25,753 nucleotides of DNA from DATJPR01 sp035506295 (lineage in GTDB: Bacteria; Bacteroidota; Ignavibacteria; UBA10030; UBA6906): positions 1-25,753 of the forward strand of contig DATJPR010000101.1 in NCBI GenBank assembly GCA_035506295.1, read 5' to 3'. Within the stretch, counting starts at the first letter, position 1. Every line of letters starts with the position of its first letter. The notes under the pieces were generated by a model that saw only the letters and a program-made list of their open reading frames with translations, was not told where the DNA came from and ran no database searches. This document shows positions 8,117 to 16,473 of this stretch, piece after piece. The position numbers and the translations under genes are program-made.

Positions 8117-9034
8117 TTATGCCAGGACGCGTAGAATCGCCGGCGTCACGTGCGACAGATTGGGGCGGGAACGACTTTGTATCAGCGAGAGGAATTGCTG
8201 ATGGCGGGATCCGTATGCGACGAGCGGGACAGGGTTTCTCGTGTGGGTCTTGACCCTCATGTCCTCAATGTTGCCGTGATCACTGGAAAGGACCACCAGA
8301 ACCGGAGCGGTGTCCAGCGCAGCAAGCAGGCCTTCCAGCATGCCGTCGAACAGCTCGAGGACGGCGATCGAGTCCTTGCGGTCCTGCGCATGTCCGGCGA
8401 AATCGGTCTTCCAATATTCGAAGAGTGTAAAGTCGTGGCGAAGCGCCAGATCGGCAAGAACCCGTCCCGATTCCTGGGGTGTCATGATCGGCAGGTCTGT
8501 GTACCCCATGCGCCTCCACCCTTCGTTGGTCAGCTCCGCAGAGACAGCGTTCCCGGCTTTGAGGTCGCCGTGCTCCCGCAAAGCCAGCCCTGAGAGCGAG
8601 CAAGAGAGCGTCGTCATCGACATGCGAAACTTGTGTTCTGCAATATAGTCGAAGAACCGTTGCGGAAACGCGTTGGCAAAGCACGCGGAGCGATCCAGCT
8701 CCATGATCCTTCGAAAGATATTGCGGGTGCGGATGCGCTCACGAATCGACGAAGGCGGGAAGGGACCGAAATGGTGGCCTGCGGCTTTCGGTGCATTGAA
8801 TCCGGCAAGAAGCGCCGCCTGACCCGTTCCACTTTGCGGCAACCCGGGAACACCGAGTGTGGCATCAAGCGGCACCGCACTTCCGCGCGGCGTTTCGAAG
8901 CTCCGATGCTCGAGGGTCGGCGTTCCCCCGATCATGTGTTGCAGCGCGGGCAGCTTCGCCGCAAGGAGCGGATTCACCTCCGGATCCGAAATCCCCAGCC
9001 CGACGCCATCAAGAAACAAGAAGAGTACGTGCAC
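8117..9034 (-). CDS. Alkaline-phosphatase-superfamily metalloenzyme (phosphoglycerate mutase-like)
   Basis: Member of the binuclear-metal phosphatase/mutase superfamily that includes cofactor-independent phosphoglycerate mutase and phosphopentomutase. Metal and nucleophile positions can be traced: LFLDGVG with Asp9, the nucleophile site QSGTGQ (67-72), TDFAGH with Asp211 and His215, SSDHGNIED with Asp252-His253, and THTRNPVP with His264. At 305 residues it is much shorter than iPGM (about 510), lacking its inserted phosphotransferase domain, so it is unlikely to be a true glycolytic mutase. The substrate is unknown. No signal peptide is seen, so it should be cytoplasmic. GTG 9034 is preceded by GGAG 10 bases upstream and lies 3 bases after the dtd stop, so expression is probably coupled to dtd. 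Confidence 0.85.
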   Translation of the reverse strand: MHVLFLFLDGVGLGISDPEVNPLLAAKLPALQHMIGGTPTLEHRSFETPRGSAVPLDATLGVPGLPQSGTGQAALLAGFNAPKAAGHHFGPFPPSSIRERIRTRNIFRRIMELDRSACFANAFPQRFFDYIAEHKFRMSMTTLSCSLSGLALREHGDLKAGNAVSAELTNEGWRRMGYTDLPIMTPQESGRVLADLALRHDFTLFEYWKTDFAGHAQDRKDSIAVLELFDGMLEGLLAALDTAPVLVVLSSDHGNIEDMRVKTHTRNPVPLVAYGSRHQQFLSLIQSRSRPNLSHVTPAILRVLA

Positions 9035-9037
9035 TGG

Positions 9038-9493
9038 TCAATCGCTCCGACGACTCTCAATCAATATCGTCACCGGCCCATCGTTGAGGATTTTCACTTC
9101 CATCATTGCGCCGAAGACGCCTGTGGCCACCCGTTCGGCACCCAACAGGCCTCGCATCCGGTCGACAAAGCGTTCGTAGAGCGGTTCCGCCTCGGGCGGC
9201 GCTGCGGCATCAATGAAGCTCGGCCTGTTGCCGTGCTGTGCGTCGCCGTACAGGGTGAACTGTGAGACCACAATCACGCTGCCCTGGACGTCTTCCAGGG
9301 AAAGGTTCATTTTCCCTCCTTCATCCTCCATGACCCTCAAGCCGGCACACTTCGAGGCGAGGAAATCGGCGTCCGCCATCGTGTCCCCTTTTCTGATCCC
9401 GAGGAGGATGACGTACCCTTTCCCGATCGACGCGCAGATGGAGCCTTCGATCGAAACGTTTCCTGCCGATACACGCTGGATGAGCGCTCTCAT
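9038..9493 (-). CDS. dtd: D-aminoacyl-tRNA deacylase
   Basis: DTD hydrolyses D-amino acids (and glycine mischarged on tRNA-Ala) from tRNA, protecting translation. The 151 residues are the standard length. Both active-site motifs are present: SQFTLYGDAQHGNRPSF beginning at 77 and NDGPVT at 137-142, which holds the Gly-cisPro pair. The N-terminus MRALIQRVSAGNV is typical. Its ATG overlaps the prmC stop in a 4-base ATGA, and the phosphatase-like gene begins 3 bases after its own stop, so it lies in a tightly coupled operon. Confidence 0.97.
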   Translation of the reverse strand: MRALIQRVSAGNVSIEGSICASIGKGYVILLGIRKGDTMADADFLASKCAGLRVMEDEGGKMNLSLEDVQGSVIVVSQFTLYGDAQHGNRPSFIDAAAPPEAEPLYERFVDRMRGLLGAERVATGVFGAMMEVKILNDGPVTILIESRRSD

Positions 9494-10356
9494 ACGCCGA
9501 TGACCACCCGCTCAATGCCCGTGTAATCTTTGACCGTGCGAAGATTGTCCATTCCTCCCTTCCGCAGGATCTCCGAAACCTCGATATCTTGCCCGGCACC
9601 GACTTCAACAGCAACAACGCCTCCCCGGTTCAACATGGTGGGAAGTAATTCACCTATGCGCCGATAGAACGCGAGTCCGTCTCCTCCATCGGTGAGCGCA
9701 CCCCGCGGTTCGAACAACTTGACCTCCTCTTGCAGGGTGGGCATTTCGGCGGCGGGGATATATGGCGGATTTGAGAGAACCATGTCGAACGGACCGCCCT
9801 CGATTCGGTCGACAAGAACATCGGCGCGCACGAATTGCACATTCGAAACACCGTGGTGCTCTGCATTGCGTCTGGCGACCCCGATCGCTCCTGCTTCGAT
9901 CTCTACGGCGGTGACCGTGATTGCAGGAAATCTCTTCGCCAGGGGTATGCAGATGGCTCCCGCCCCCGATCCAATGTCCAGAATAGTACGAAATTTCCCT
10001 TCTCCGCGCGAGAGGATGTCGATTGCACGTTCCACCAGCACCTCGGTTTCAGGCCGGGGAATAAGCACGGCAGGGTTCACCTCGAACCTCATCCCCATGA
10101 ACTCCGTCTCGCCCACGATGTATTGCAGCGGTTCATGCTTGAGTCGCCGCTCGTACAACCCGCGGAACTGTGCAAGTTCCTCGCTTGTGAGCGGCCGGTC
10201 GAACTGCAGGTACAGGTCCAGCCGTCGAAGTCGAAGAACATGGGCGAGCAGAATTTCCACATGCAATCGGGCCTCATCGAATCCCCCCCTGGTCAGGTGA
10301 TCAGTTGTCCATTCAAGGAGCGACAGCACCGTCCACTGTCGGGGAGCGCCACTCAT
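9490..10356 (-). CDS. prmC: Release factor glutamine N5-methyltransferase
   Basis: PrmC (HemK) methylates the glutamine of the GGQ loop in RF1 and RF2, using S-adenosylmethionine. An N-terminal helical domain (about 1-80) contacts the release factor. The Rossmann methyltransferase domain shows RPETEVLVE (101-109), the SAM motif LDIGSGAGAICIPLA (126-140) and the catalytic NPPYIP (196-201). The 288 residues are the usual length. The ATG at 10356 overlaps the stop of the MFS gene by 4 bases, and its own stop overlaps the dtd start. The usual partner prfA is not in the window. Confidence 0.95.
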   Translation of the reverse strand: MSGAPRQWTVLSLLEWTTDHLTRGGFDEARLHVEILLAHVLRLRRLDLYLQFDRPLTSEELAQFRGLYERRLKHEPLQYIVGETEFMGMRFEVNPAVLIPRPETEVLVERAIDILSRGEGKFRTILDIGSGAGAICIPLAKRFPAITVTAVEIEAGAIGVARRNAEHHGVSNVQFVRADVLVDRIEGGPFDMVLSNPPYIPAAEMPTLQEEVKLFEPRGALTDGGDGLAFYRRIGELLPTMLNRGGVVAVEVGAGQDIEVSEILRKGGMDNLRTVKDYTGIERVVIGV

Positions 10357-11621
10357 GCGTTGACCTCACGGGCACGCTGTCGAAGGAGATGGCCGGGATC
10401 GTCCACTGTCCACCACAGGACGAAAACACCCGCGGCGGAGAAAACTATGCTCAGGACAAATACAGCGGAGTACCCGAATGCGTTGCTCACCACACCACCC
10501 AGGATGCCCGCCGCGTACAGGGGTGCCAGGAGCGTATTAACCAATCCGACAAACGTCGAGCGTCTCCGCTCCGGGGCGAAGTCGATCGCCATATTGTATC
10601 GTGACATGACCTCGCTCCCCACATTGATGCCAAGGAACAAAAAGACCAGAAGGAACCAGGCGGGGGAAGTCGTCATCAATGCGATCAAGGAAGCCAGCGT
10701 CAATCCGCTTCCCGCAATGAGGAGGGCGATCTTGTTACCGTACCGGTCCGCGACGATGCCGTTGAGCAGCGCGCTCGCGATCTGCACGACCACCATCATC
10801 GTCGTGTATGCTCCTACCATCTGTTCTTCCACATGGAGTTGCCGGACGGCATAGACGGTAAAGAACGGGACGGCCATCGAGCCGAGGATCATCAGCGCCA
10901 TGGAAACGAGAAACGGCGCAAAGTCCTTTCGGCGGACAATAACGATCACGGACTGAAGATACGACCTGAATGACTCCCGGGGCCGGACATCGCTCGGCGT
11001 TGACTCGACAACACGCGATTGGATCACCAGCGACGCCGATTGCAGCACGCCGGCAAGAACGAACGCGAGAGCGAAATTCCCCGGGAAGGACAACGCGCCA
11101 AGAATCCCCGTGAGCACAAGACCGGCGATAAACGCCCCGACGCCGCCGAGCGAAGTACGGATGCCGATCAGGCGCCCGCGCCAGTGTTGCGGCGTCAGCT
11201 TCGCGACGAAGTCGATCCAGAACGGCGATGTGATGCCGGTAAACGTCTGGTTCAGCGCAAAGAGGGCGAGGAGGGCAATGAGTGTCGCCGAAGGGTATCG
11301 TCCACCCAGGAGAAACAGCATCCCCCCCATGATGATCATGACGCACCGCTGACACAGCCCGAAGAGCAGCGTCCCCGGCTTTTTCCAGGGCGATGCCTCG
11401 ACGTATCGGGCAGAGAACACCTGCGGGAGAAACTGGAAGGAAAACCCCACGACCAGGACAGCGCCGACTTCGAGATTGGTCCCGCCCAGCCGGGCGACCA
11501 GCGCGGGGAGCACGGTCTGGACCGCGGCAAAGCCGTTCGATGAAATGTATGTCCCGCCCTCAAACACATTCAGGATGAAATTCCTGCGTTGGAGGGCCCG
11601 GTCAACTTCGGCGACCTTCAC
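10353..11621 (-). CDS. Major facilitator superfamily transporter
   Basis: Inner-membrane secondary transporter of 422 residues with about 12 predicted helices in two halves. The loop after helix 2 is short and basic (SARYVEASPWKKPGT), and the central loop carries VVESTPSDVRPRESF. An acidic/aromatic segment FWIDFVAKLTPQHWRGRLIG near residues 130-150 resembles the helix 4-5 region of MFS members. The substrate cannot be inferred. The GTG start overlaps the amidohydrolase stop as GTGA, and its stop overlaps the prmC start as ATGA. The coupling to a membrane-anchored amidohydrolase suggests uptake or export linked to that enzyme's substrate, but this is inference. Confidence 0.88.
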   Translation of the reverse strand: MKVAEVDRALQRRNFILNVFEGGTYISSNGFAAVQTVLPALVARLGGTNLEVGAVLVVGFSFQFLPQVFSARYVEASPWKKPGTLLFGLCQRCVMIIMGGMLFLLGGRYPSATLIALLALFALNQTFTGITSPFWIDFVAKLTPQHWRGRLIGIRTSLGGVGAFIAGLVLTGILGALSFPGNFALAFVLAGVLQSASLVIQSRVVESTPSDVRPRESFRSYLQSVIVIVRRKDFAPFLVSMALMILGSMAVPFFTVYAVRQLHVEEQMVGAYTTMMVVVQIASALLNGIVADRYGNKIALLIAGSGLTLASLIALMTTSPAWFLLVFLFLGINVGSEVMSRYNMAIDFAPERRRSTFVGLVNTLLAPLYAAGILGGVVSNAFGYSAVFVLSIVFSAAGVFVLWWTVDDPGHLLRQRAREVNA

Positions 11622-13333
11622 TGGCCCTGGTCCGCGACCACCGAAGGGTTCTCATACACAAAGTCACCGCCGACCATGGTCCGGAGGACTTTGACATCCG
11701 GAATCTCCGATGCGTCGATCCGCATGATGTCACGATCGAGGACCACGAGGTCCGCCCACTTGCCGACCTCGATCGACCCCTTCTGATCCTCCTGGAATGC
11801 CGCGTACGATCCCCACAACGTGAATGACTTCAGTGCTTCATCACGCGTCATCCGCTGTTCGGGATACCACCCGGTGTCCGGTCGCCCCTGGAGGTCCTGC
11901 CGCGTGATGGCAGCATAGATGCCGAGGAGCGGATTCGGGGATTCCACGGGAAAATCCGAACCCCCGGGGATGATATTCCCGTCGTCGATCAGCGAGCGCC
12001 AGACCGAAGCGTACTGTGCCCGGGCGGGCCCGAGACGGTCGACGATCCAGGGCATGTCCGACGTGCAGTGCGTGGGCTGCATCATCGGAAGAACACTCAG
12101 GGCGTGGAATTTGCCGATGTCATCGGGATCGAGAACTTCCGCGTGTTCAATTCTGAAGCGGAGATCATTTCCCGAAACGCCGCGGGCCTTGAACGCCCTG
12201 GCATAGGCCGCCAGGACGATGTCGTTCGCCCGATCGCCGATCGCATGAACGCACAGCTGAAACCCGTTGTCGATGCAGGTCTCGGCGATTCCGGCGAGCG
12301 AGTCGCCGGTCATGATGGTGATCCCTCTGTTCCCCGGGTCATCGGCATACGGTTCGACGAGCGCGGCGCCACGCGAGCCCAAGGCGCCGTCCATATAGAG
12401 CTTCAGTGCTCGGACGGAAAGCTTGCCGGACCGATCAATTTTCTCCGGACCCGATTTGAGATATTCTTTCCAGGTTGCGCCGGTGCCGCCAATGGCAACG
12501 TAGACTCGAAACGGGAACTGATGTTTCGCGATCATGTCCCGATAGATGGCGATCATTTCGCTGTCGGCGCCCATGTCGTGAACCTGGGTGAGCCCGAACT
12601 CGAGACATACGGGAATTGCCAGCCTGATGGCTTCCTCCCGTTCAGCCTTGGAAGGAGGCGGGATCGCATCCAGGAGCAGGTCGACGGCATTGTCGACGAG
12701 CACACCGCCGGGCTCACCACCCCGCGCGCGCAGGATGCGCCCCCCCGGAGGATCCGGGGTGGCCCGTGTGATCTTCGCCAGCTTCAGCGCGGCGGAGTTG
12801 ACCCATACCGCATGCCCATCGATCCTCCGGAGCACGACGGGGCTGTTCGGCACCACGCGGTCCAGAATCTCTTTCGTCGGGAATTTTTTGTCCGGCCAGA
12901 GGTTCTGGTCCCAGCCGGTTCCGCGGATCACGGATCCCTCCGGCCGGTCATGCGACGCTTCCGCAACGTGCTGTGCAACGGCCTGGGCGGAACGGAGTCC
13001 GCGAAGATCCAGATACATCAAGGACGCCCCGAGACCTTCAAGATGCGCGTGTGAATCGATGAAGCCGGGATAGACCGGCTTTCCCTGGAGATCGATCACG
13101 GAATCCGGCTTGAAGCGTTCGAGAAGATCGGTCGCGGATCCCACCCCCACGATCACCCCGTCGTCGATGGCGATCGCTTCGGCGCGCGGCTGCGAGGGAT
13201 TGACGGTATACACGACGCCATTCGTGAGCAGCATGGGCACTTCCCGACGATGATGGTGCATGAGCACGACCGCAGCGGCCGCACACACCGCGAGGGCGCC
13301 CGCCACGATGACGATCCGTTGTGTTCTGGTCAT
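11618..13333 (-). CDS. Membrane-anchored amidohydrolase, YtcJ-like (amidohydrolase family 3)
   Basis: Metal-dependent hydrolase of the amidohydrolase superfamily, probably acting outside the cytoplasmic membrane. Residues 6-25 form one hydrophobic anchor or signal, followed by a short basic stretch. The enzyme body has GFIDSHAHLEG with the His-x-His pair at 95-97, LYMDGALGSRGAALVEPY as in YtcJ proteins, VHAIGDRAND, RIEHAEVLD and PGGSDFPVES with the conserved Asp. All expected metal or catalytic positions appear present in 571 residues. Family members hydrolyse C-N bonds; the substrate is unknown. ATG 13333 starts a leftward unit that continues by 4-base overlaps into the MFS transporter, prmC and dtd. 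Confidence 0.9.
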   Translation of the reverse strand: MTRTQRIVIVAGALAVCAAAAVVLMHHHRREVPMLLTNGVVYTVNPSQPRAEAIAIDDGVIVGVGSATDLLERFKPDSVIDLQGKPVYPGFIDSHAHLEGLGASLMYLDLRGLRSAQAVAQHVAEASHDRPEGSVIRGTGWDQNLWPDKKFPTKEILDRVVPNSPVVLRRIDGHAVWVNSAALKLAKITRATPDPPGGRILRARGGEPGGVLVDNAVDLLLDAIPPPSKAEREEAIRLAIPVCLEFGLTQVHDMGADSEMIAIYRDMIAKHQFPFRVYVAIGGTGATWKEYLKSGPEKIDRSGKLSVRALKLYMDGALGSRGAALVEPYADDPGNRGITIMTGDSLAGIAETCIDNGFQLCVHAIGDRANDIVLAAYARAFKARGVSGNDLRFRIEHAEVLDPDDIGKFHALSVLPMMQPTHCTSDMPWIVDRLGPARAQYASVWRSLIDDGNIIPGGSDFPVESPNPLLGIYAAITRQDLQGRPDTGWYPEQRMTRDEALKSFTLWGSYAAFQEDQKGSIEVGKWADLVVLDRDIMRIDASEIPDVKVLRTMVGGDFVYENPSVVADQGQ

Positions 13334-13361
13334 GAATGATCACTGAGAGGATGAGGACGAA

Positions 13362-13367
13362 AATATA
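13362..13367 (-). promoter_or_regulatory. Possible -10 box upstream of the amidohydrolase operon
   Basis: TATATT on the minus strand lies 29 bases before the amidohydrolase ATG in a divergent intergenic gap of 116 bases. I see no good -35 hexamer at 16-18 bases, so this is only a weak candidate. Confidence 0.25.
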
Positions 13368-13397
13368 GGAAGACGCGCCGCCAGAATCCAGACCGCG

Positions 13398-13426
13398 TTG
13401 CTTCTGAGAACGCAAATGTCTATCCT
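13398..13426 (+). promoter_or_regulatory. Candidate sigma-70-type promoter for mazG
   Basis: TTGCTT (13398-13403) and TATCCT (13421-13426) are separated by 17 bases on the plus strand. Both boxes are partial matches to the consensus (three of six and four of six). They lie in the divergent gap between the amidohydrolase and mazG genes, with an expected transcription start near 13433, about 17 bases before the first mazG ATG. Confidence 0.4.
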
Positions 13427-13449
13427 AACGCACTTCTTGCACGGAGAGC

Positions 13450-14235
13450 ATGATGTCGAAAGCCGAGCCCGCCGCGGCCAGAGAATTCGAACAATTGGTA
13501 ACCGTCATCCGCCGCCTGCGCCGCGAGTGTCCATGGGACCGCAAGCAGACGCATGCCTCGCTTCGCGCGACGCTCATCGAAGAGGCCTACGAAGTCGTCG
13601 AGTCCATCACGGCTAAGAAGCGGGAGCCGTTAAAATCCGAGCTCGGTGATCTGCTGATGAACATCATCCTCCACGCGACCATTGCCGAGGAGAAGAAGGA
13701 ATTCACGCTTCGCGATGTCCTGGACGAAATCACCGACAAAATGATCCGGCGTCACCCGCATGTCTTCGGTACCACCAGGCTCCGCACCGCGGGCGAGGTC
13801 CTGGACCGCTGGGAGCAGCTCAAACTGAAAGAAGGACGCCATTCTCTCCTTGACGGCATTCCTCGTTCCATGCCGGCCCTGCTCCGAGCCCGCCGAGTCC
13901 AACAGCGCGCCGCGGGCGTCGGGTTCGATTGGAAACGCAGGAAAGACGTTTGGAGGAAGGCCGTCGAAGAAATGCGCGAGGTCCGCGATACGCTCGAGCG
14001 TTCCACGCATCGACGTCGCGAGGAAGAATTCGGCGACCTCCTGTTCGCACTCGTCAATTACGCCAGGTTCCTCGGACTCGACGCCGAGACGGCGCTCCAT
14101 CGTGCGACCACAAAGTTCACGCGGCGCTTCCAGGGAATCGAGCGGGAGCTCGGGCGCCGGGGAAAGAACGTCCGCGCCTCGTCCCTGAAGGAAATGGATG
14201 CGATCTGGAACGAACTGAAGAAGAAAGGTCGATGA
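13450..14235 (+). CDS. mazG: Nucleoside triphosphate pyrophosphohydrolase MazG
   Basis: MazG hydrolyses (d)NTPs to NMP and pyrophosphate and limits non-canonical nucleotides. It is an all-alpha pyrophosphatase with acidic Mg-binding motifs. The 261 residues hold the tandem layout of the E. coli type. The first MazG domain (about 14-105) has CPWDRKQTHASLR, then EEAYEVVESI at 44-53 and ELGDLLMNIILHA from 65. A second, similar domain (about 165-250) has EEEFGDLLFALVNYARFLG. Two adjacent ATGs (13450 and 13453) are possible; GGAG at 13443-13446 suits the second slightly better. This is the only plus-strand gene of the window, converging with phoH with just 9 bases between stops. Confidence 0.95.
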   Translation: MMSKAEPAAAREFEQLVTVIRRLRRECPWDRKQTHASLRATLIEEAYEVVESITAKKREPLKSELGDLLMNIILHATIAEEKKEFTLRDVLDEITDKMIRRHPHVFGTTRLRTAGEVLDRWEQLKLKEGRHSLLDGIPRSMPALLRARRVQQRAAGVGFDWKRRKDVWRKAVEEMREVRDTLERSTHRRREEEFGDLLFALVNYARFLGLDAETALHRATTKFTRRFQGIERELGRRGKNVRASSLKEMDAIWNELKKKGR

Positions 14236-14244
14236 CCCCCGCTC

Positions 14245-15219
14245 CTACGTCTCATCGTGATTGCTATACTTGTCGTACGCGTCGATGATGTCCTTCACGA
14301 GCTTGTGACGCACGACATCGTTGCGGTCGAAGTAGACGAAGGCGATCCCCTCGATATTCCTCAATACCTCCTGAATCTGGACGAGCCCGGAGATCTGTTT
14401 GTTCGGCAGGTCGATCTGCGTGACATCACCTGTGACAATCGCGCGTGAGTTTGGCCCGAGGCGGGTCAGGAACATTTTCATCTGCATCGCCGAAGCGTTC
14501 TGCGCCTCATCCAGGATGACGTAGGCGTTGTTGATCGTCCGGCCGCGCATGTACGCCAGCGGCGCGATCTCGATGACGCGGCGCTCGATGTACGTCCGCA
14601 ATTTTTCCGCCGGGATCATGTCGTCGAGTGCATCGTAGAGCGGTCGCAAGTACGGATCGATCTTCTCTTTCAGATCGCCGGGAAGGAAGCCGAGGCTTTC
14701 CCCTGCCTCCACCGCGGGGCGGGTAAGCACGATCTTCGTGATTTCATTGTTCTTCAGGGCCGCCACCGCGAAAGCCACGGCAAGATAGGTCTTGCCCGTT
14801 CCCGCAGGACCGACGGCAAAGACGATGTCGTTCCGCCGGATCTGACGCACGTATTCCTTCTGACCGGGCGTCCTGGCACGGATGATCTGGTTTTTTGTAT
14901 AGAGGATGACCTCGCCATCCTCCACCGACCCCGCCACGGACTTCGGCACGGCGGGCTCTCCATTTGCCGTGACGAGATCGATCACGGTCTCGACATCATT
15001 CACGGTGAGATTGCCGTTCCGCGTCAGGAGATAGATCATTTCACGGACGATACGATCGATCTGGTCGACCTCCGTCTGATCCCCCCGCATGGTGATCGTA
15101 TCTCCCCGGACGACGATGCCTGCGTCGAACCGCCGCTCCAGGATCTGGAGATTCGCGTCGTTCAGCCCGAGAAGTTGGACCGGATCCACTTCTTCGATTT
15201 TGACTTTCTTCTCGATCAA
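14245..15219 (-). CDS. PhoH-family ATPase
   Basis: PhoH-like P-loop ATPase, a helicase-related family often linked to RNA metabolism; the biological role is not settled. The N-terminal part (about 1-95) contains a KH-like RNA-binding region (LERRFDAGIVVRGDTITMRG). The ATPase domain has Walker A GPAGTGKT at 137-144, LTRPAVEAGESLGFLPGD (165-182) and Walker B VILDEAQN at 234-241. The 324 residues fit PhoH (YbeZ) size. The start is TTG 15219: AAGGGAG lies 7 bases upstream (15227-15233). In many bacteria phoH is followed by ybeY, but here the next gene is a convergent mazG, so that linkage is absent. The upstream terminator belongs to the LysM gene; I see no clear promoter of its own. Confidence 0.93.
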   Translation of the reverse strand: MIEKKVKIEEVDPVQLLGLNDANLQILERRFDAGIVVRGDTITMRGDQTEVDQIDRIVREMIYLLTRNGNLTVNDVETVIDLVTANGEPAVPKSVAGSVEDGEVILYTKNQIIRARTPGQKEYVRQIRRNDIVFAVGPAGTGKTYLAVAFAVAALKNNEITKIVLTRPAVEAGESLGFLPGDLKEKIDPYLRPLYDALDDMIPAEKLRTYIERRVIEIAPLAYMRGRTINNAYVILDEAQNASAMQMKMFLTRLGPNSRAIVTGDVTQIDLPNKQISGLVQIQEVLRNIEGIAFVYFDRNDVVRHKLVKDIIDAYDKYSNHDET

Positions 15220-15246
15220 TCCGTTGCTCCCTTGGCTACAAATACA

Positions 15247-15287
15247 AAGCCCCCTCTCCTGCCGTCCGAGGGCGGGAAAGGGGGCTT
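15247..15287 (-). terminator. Intrinsic terminator of the lipoprotein-LysM unit
   Basis: A strong hairpin with a 9-bp outer stem (15247-15255 with 15279-15287, containing five consecutive C-G pairs) and a 6-bp inner stem (15258-15263 with 15271-15276, one G-T pair). On the minus strand it ends in CTTTGTATTTGT, a T-rich tail. It lies 40 bases after the LysM gene stop and just before phoH, so it should end the LysM transcript and separate it from phoH. Confidence 0.8.
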
Positions 15288-15326
15288 CAACTATGCACGT
15301 AAAGTTTCTGCGTGATGACGCCTCGA

Positions 15327-16085
15327 TTACTTGGTAGCGGGCTCCGCAGGTTTCATCGCCCCCGCCTTCCGCGCGTAGTACTTCCGCGCCGCAGCCTTTT
15401 CATCGGCGTTCATCTCATTCCCCTTGGGGATCGTCAGCTTCTGTCCCTGGTGAATGATATCGGGATCCTTGATCTGGTCGCGGTTCCCCTGCCAGATTTT
15501 CGGCCACAACCATGCGTTGTCGTAGATGTCCTTCTTCTTCGCGATGTTCCAGAGACAGTCTCTGTCGTGCGCCCAGGTTCCGACCGTGTAAATCTTGGTC
15601 TGACCCGCGAGGGTGGTCTGCAACGCTTTGACCTTCTCGTTCAGCGCGGTCAGCCTGTCATAGAATTCAGGGATCAACGAGAGTTTGTTGTCCCACAGGC
15701 TCTTCACTTTCGCCGCCAGGGCGTCCACATCGGCTGAACGGGCCATCAAGTCTGCGTCGGACAGACGCGAGAGGTCGTTTGCCGTGTTCTCTGTCGCCGT
15801 GATCTCCCCACGATACGCCTCTGCCTCTTTCTGGTTCGAACCCACGAGGCCGTACAAATCGTCCAGGCACTTGTTGTAGTCATCATCCAGCTTGGCCGAC
15901 TGCTGGGTGAGCGAAGTAACCTGATCGGTAACAGCTTTGACCTGATTGGTCAGATCGGTACGTTGGGCAGTATACGATGTGATTTCCTGCTGCCACTGGT
16001 CCTTGGTCATCTTCTCCTGCGCGGATCCGACGCTCACGACCAGCAGGGCGGCAAGAACGATGCTGAAAAGTCTCATCACGTTCAT
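15327..16085 (-). CDS. Secreted coiled-coil protein with C-terminal LysM domain
   Basis: The 252-residue product has a signal peptide (hydrophobic 5-19, likely cut near SVGSA), a long helical region (about 25-160) rich in Gln, Asp, Lys and Leu heptads, and a LysM-like module at about 165-221 (YTVGTWAHDRDCLWNIAKK, then PDIIHQGQKLTIPK). LysM modules bind peptidoglycan, so it should be periplasmic or at the cell surface. The C-terminus is short and Ala/Lys-rich. I start it at ATG 16085, where AAGGAAT stands about 9 bases upstream and a signal peptide begins; the frame is open to 16136 but without signal character. It lies 50 bases after the lipoprotein gene, sharing its promoter, and before the terminator. 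Its exact role is unknown; envelope tethering is an inference. Confidence 0.87.
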   Translation of the reverse strand: MNVMRLFSIVLAALLVVSVGSAQEKMTKDQWQQEITSYTAQRTDLTNQVKAVTDQVTSLTQQSAKLDDDYNKCLDDLYGLVGSNQKEAEAYRGEITATENTANDLSRLSDADLMARSADVDALAAKVKSLWDNKLSLIPEFYDRLTALNEKVKALQTTLAGQTKIYTVGTWAHDRDCLWNIAKKKDIYDNAWLWPKIWQGNRDQIKDPDIIHQGQKLTIPKGNEMNADEKAAARKYYARKAGAMKPAEPATK

Positions 16086-16135
16086 TGTCGAATTCCTTTC
16101 TTGGTTGTCATGCTCATTGGTCGCATCGGAGGACA

Positions 16136-16405
16136 TTACTTGGCCAACCGCTGCTTGACAACCTGTTGGTCGTCATTGCACTTCTTGAGCTTAGCGTTCT
16201 TTTCCGCGATCTCCTTGTCGAGCGTCGCTTTTTGATCCTGTTTCGCCGACAAGTCCTTCTGTAGACTCGCAACTTCATCCTTCAGGTCGTTCAACTGCTT
16301 CATTTGATCCTCGTCCGGGCTGGACGAGCATCCGATCAGCATCATCGACCCTGAAAGAAGGAAAGTCACGCATACAGCGATGACCATCCTGTTCAGTGTT
16401 CGCAT
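16136..16405 (-). CDS. Small coiled-coil lipoprotein
   Basis: An 89-residue protein with basic N-terminus, hydrophobic segment and lipobox (LIGC followed by SSSPDEDQ), so it should be lipid-modified and membrane-anchored. The rest (about 30-85) is a charged heptad-rich helix (LNDLKDEVASLQKDLSA), reminiscent of Lpp-like trimeric coiled coils, though no clear homology can be claimed. AGGAGGAAT about 4 bases before ATG 16405 is the best ribosome-binding site of the window, which suggests strong expression. The open frame extends to 16483 without signal character, so I do not use that start. It is followed by the LysM gene after 50 bases. Confidence 0.85.
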   Translation of the reverse strand: MRTLNRMVIAVCVTFLLSGSMMLIGCSSSPDEDQMKQLNDLKDEVASLQKDLSAKQDQKATLDKEIAEKNAKLKKCNDDQQVVKQRLAK

Positions 16406-16473
16406 TGGATTCCTCCTAAGTATAGGGTGGGGGTTGATTGGGAAATGCAGGTTCGAGGCCAATGTTCGTTCTG

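Noticed and set aside
12068..13054. A 328-codon plus-strand frame
   Set aside because: It is antisense to the amidohydrolase, whose metal-binding motifs are complete.
15288..15326. A separate promoter for phoH
   Set aside because: I found no pair of boxes with suitable spacing between the LysM stop and the phoH start.
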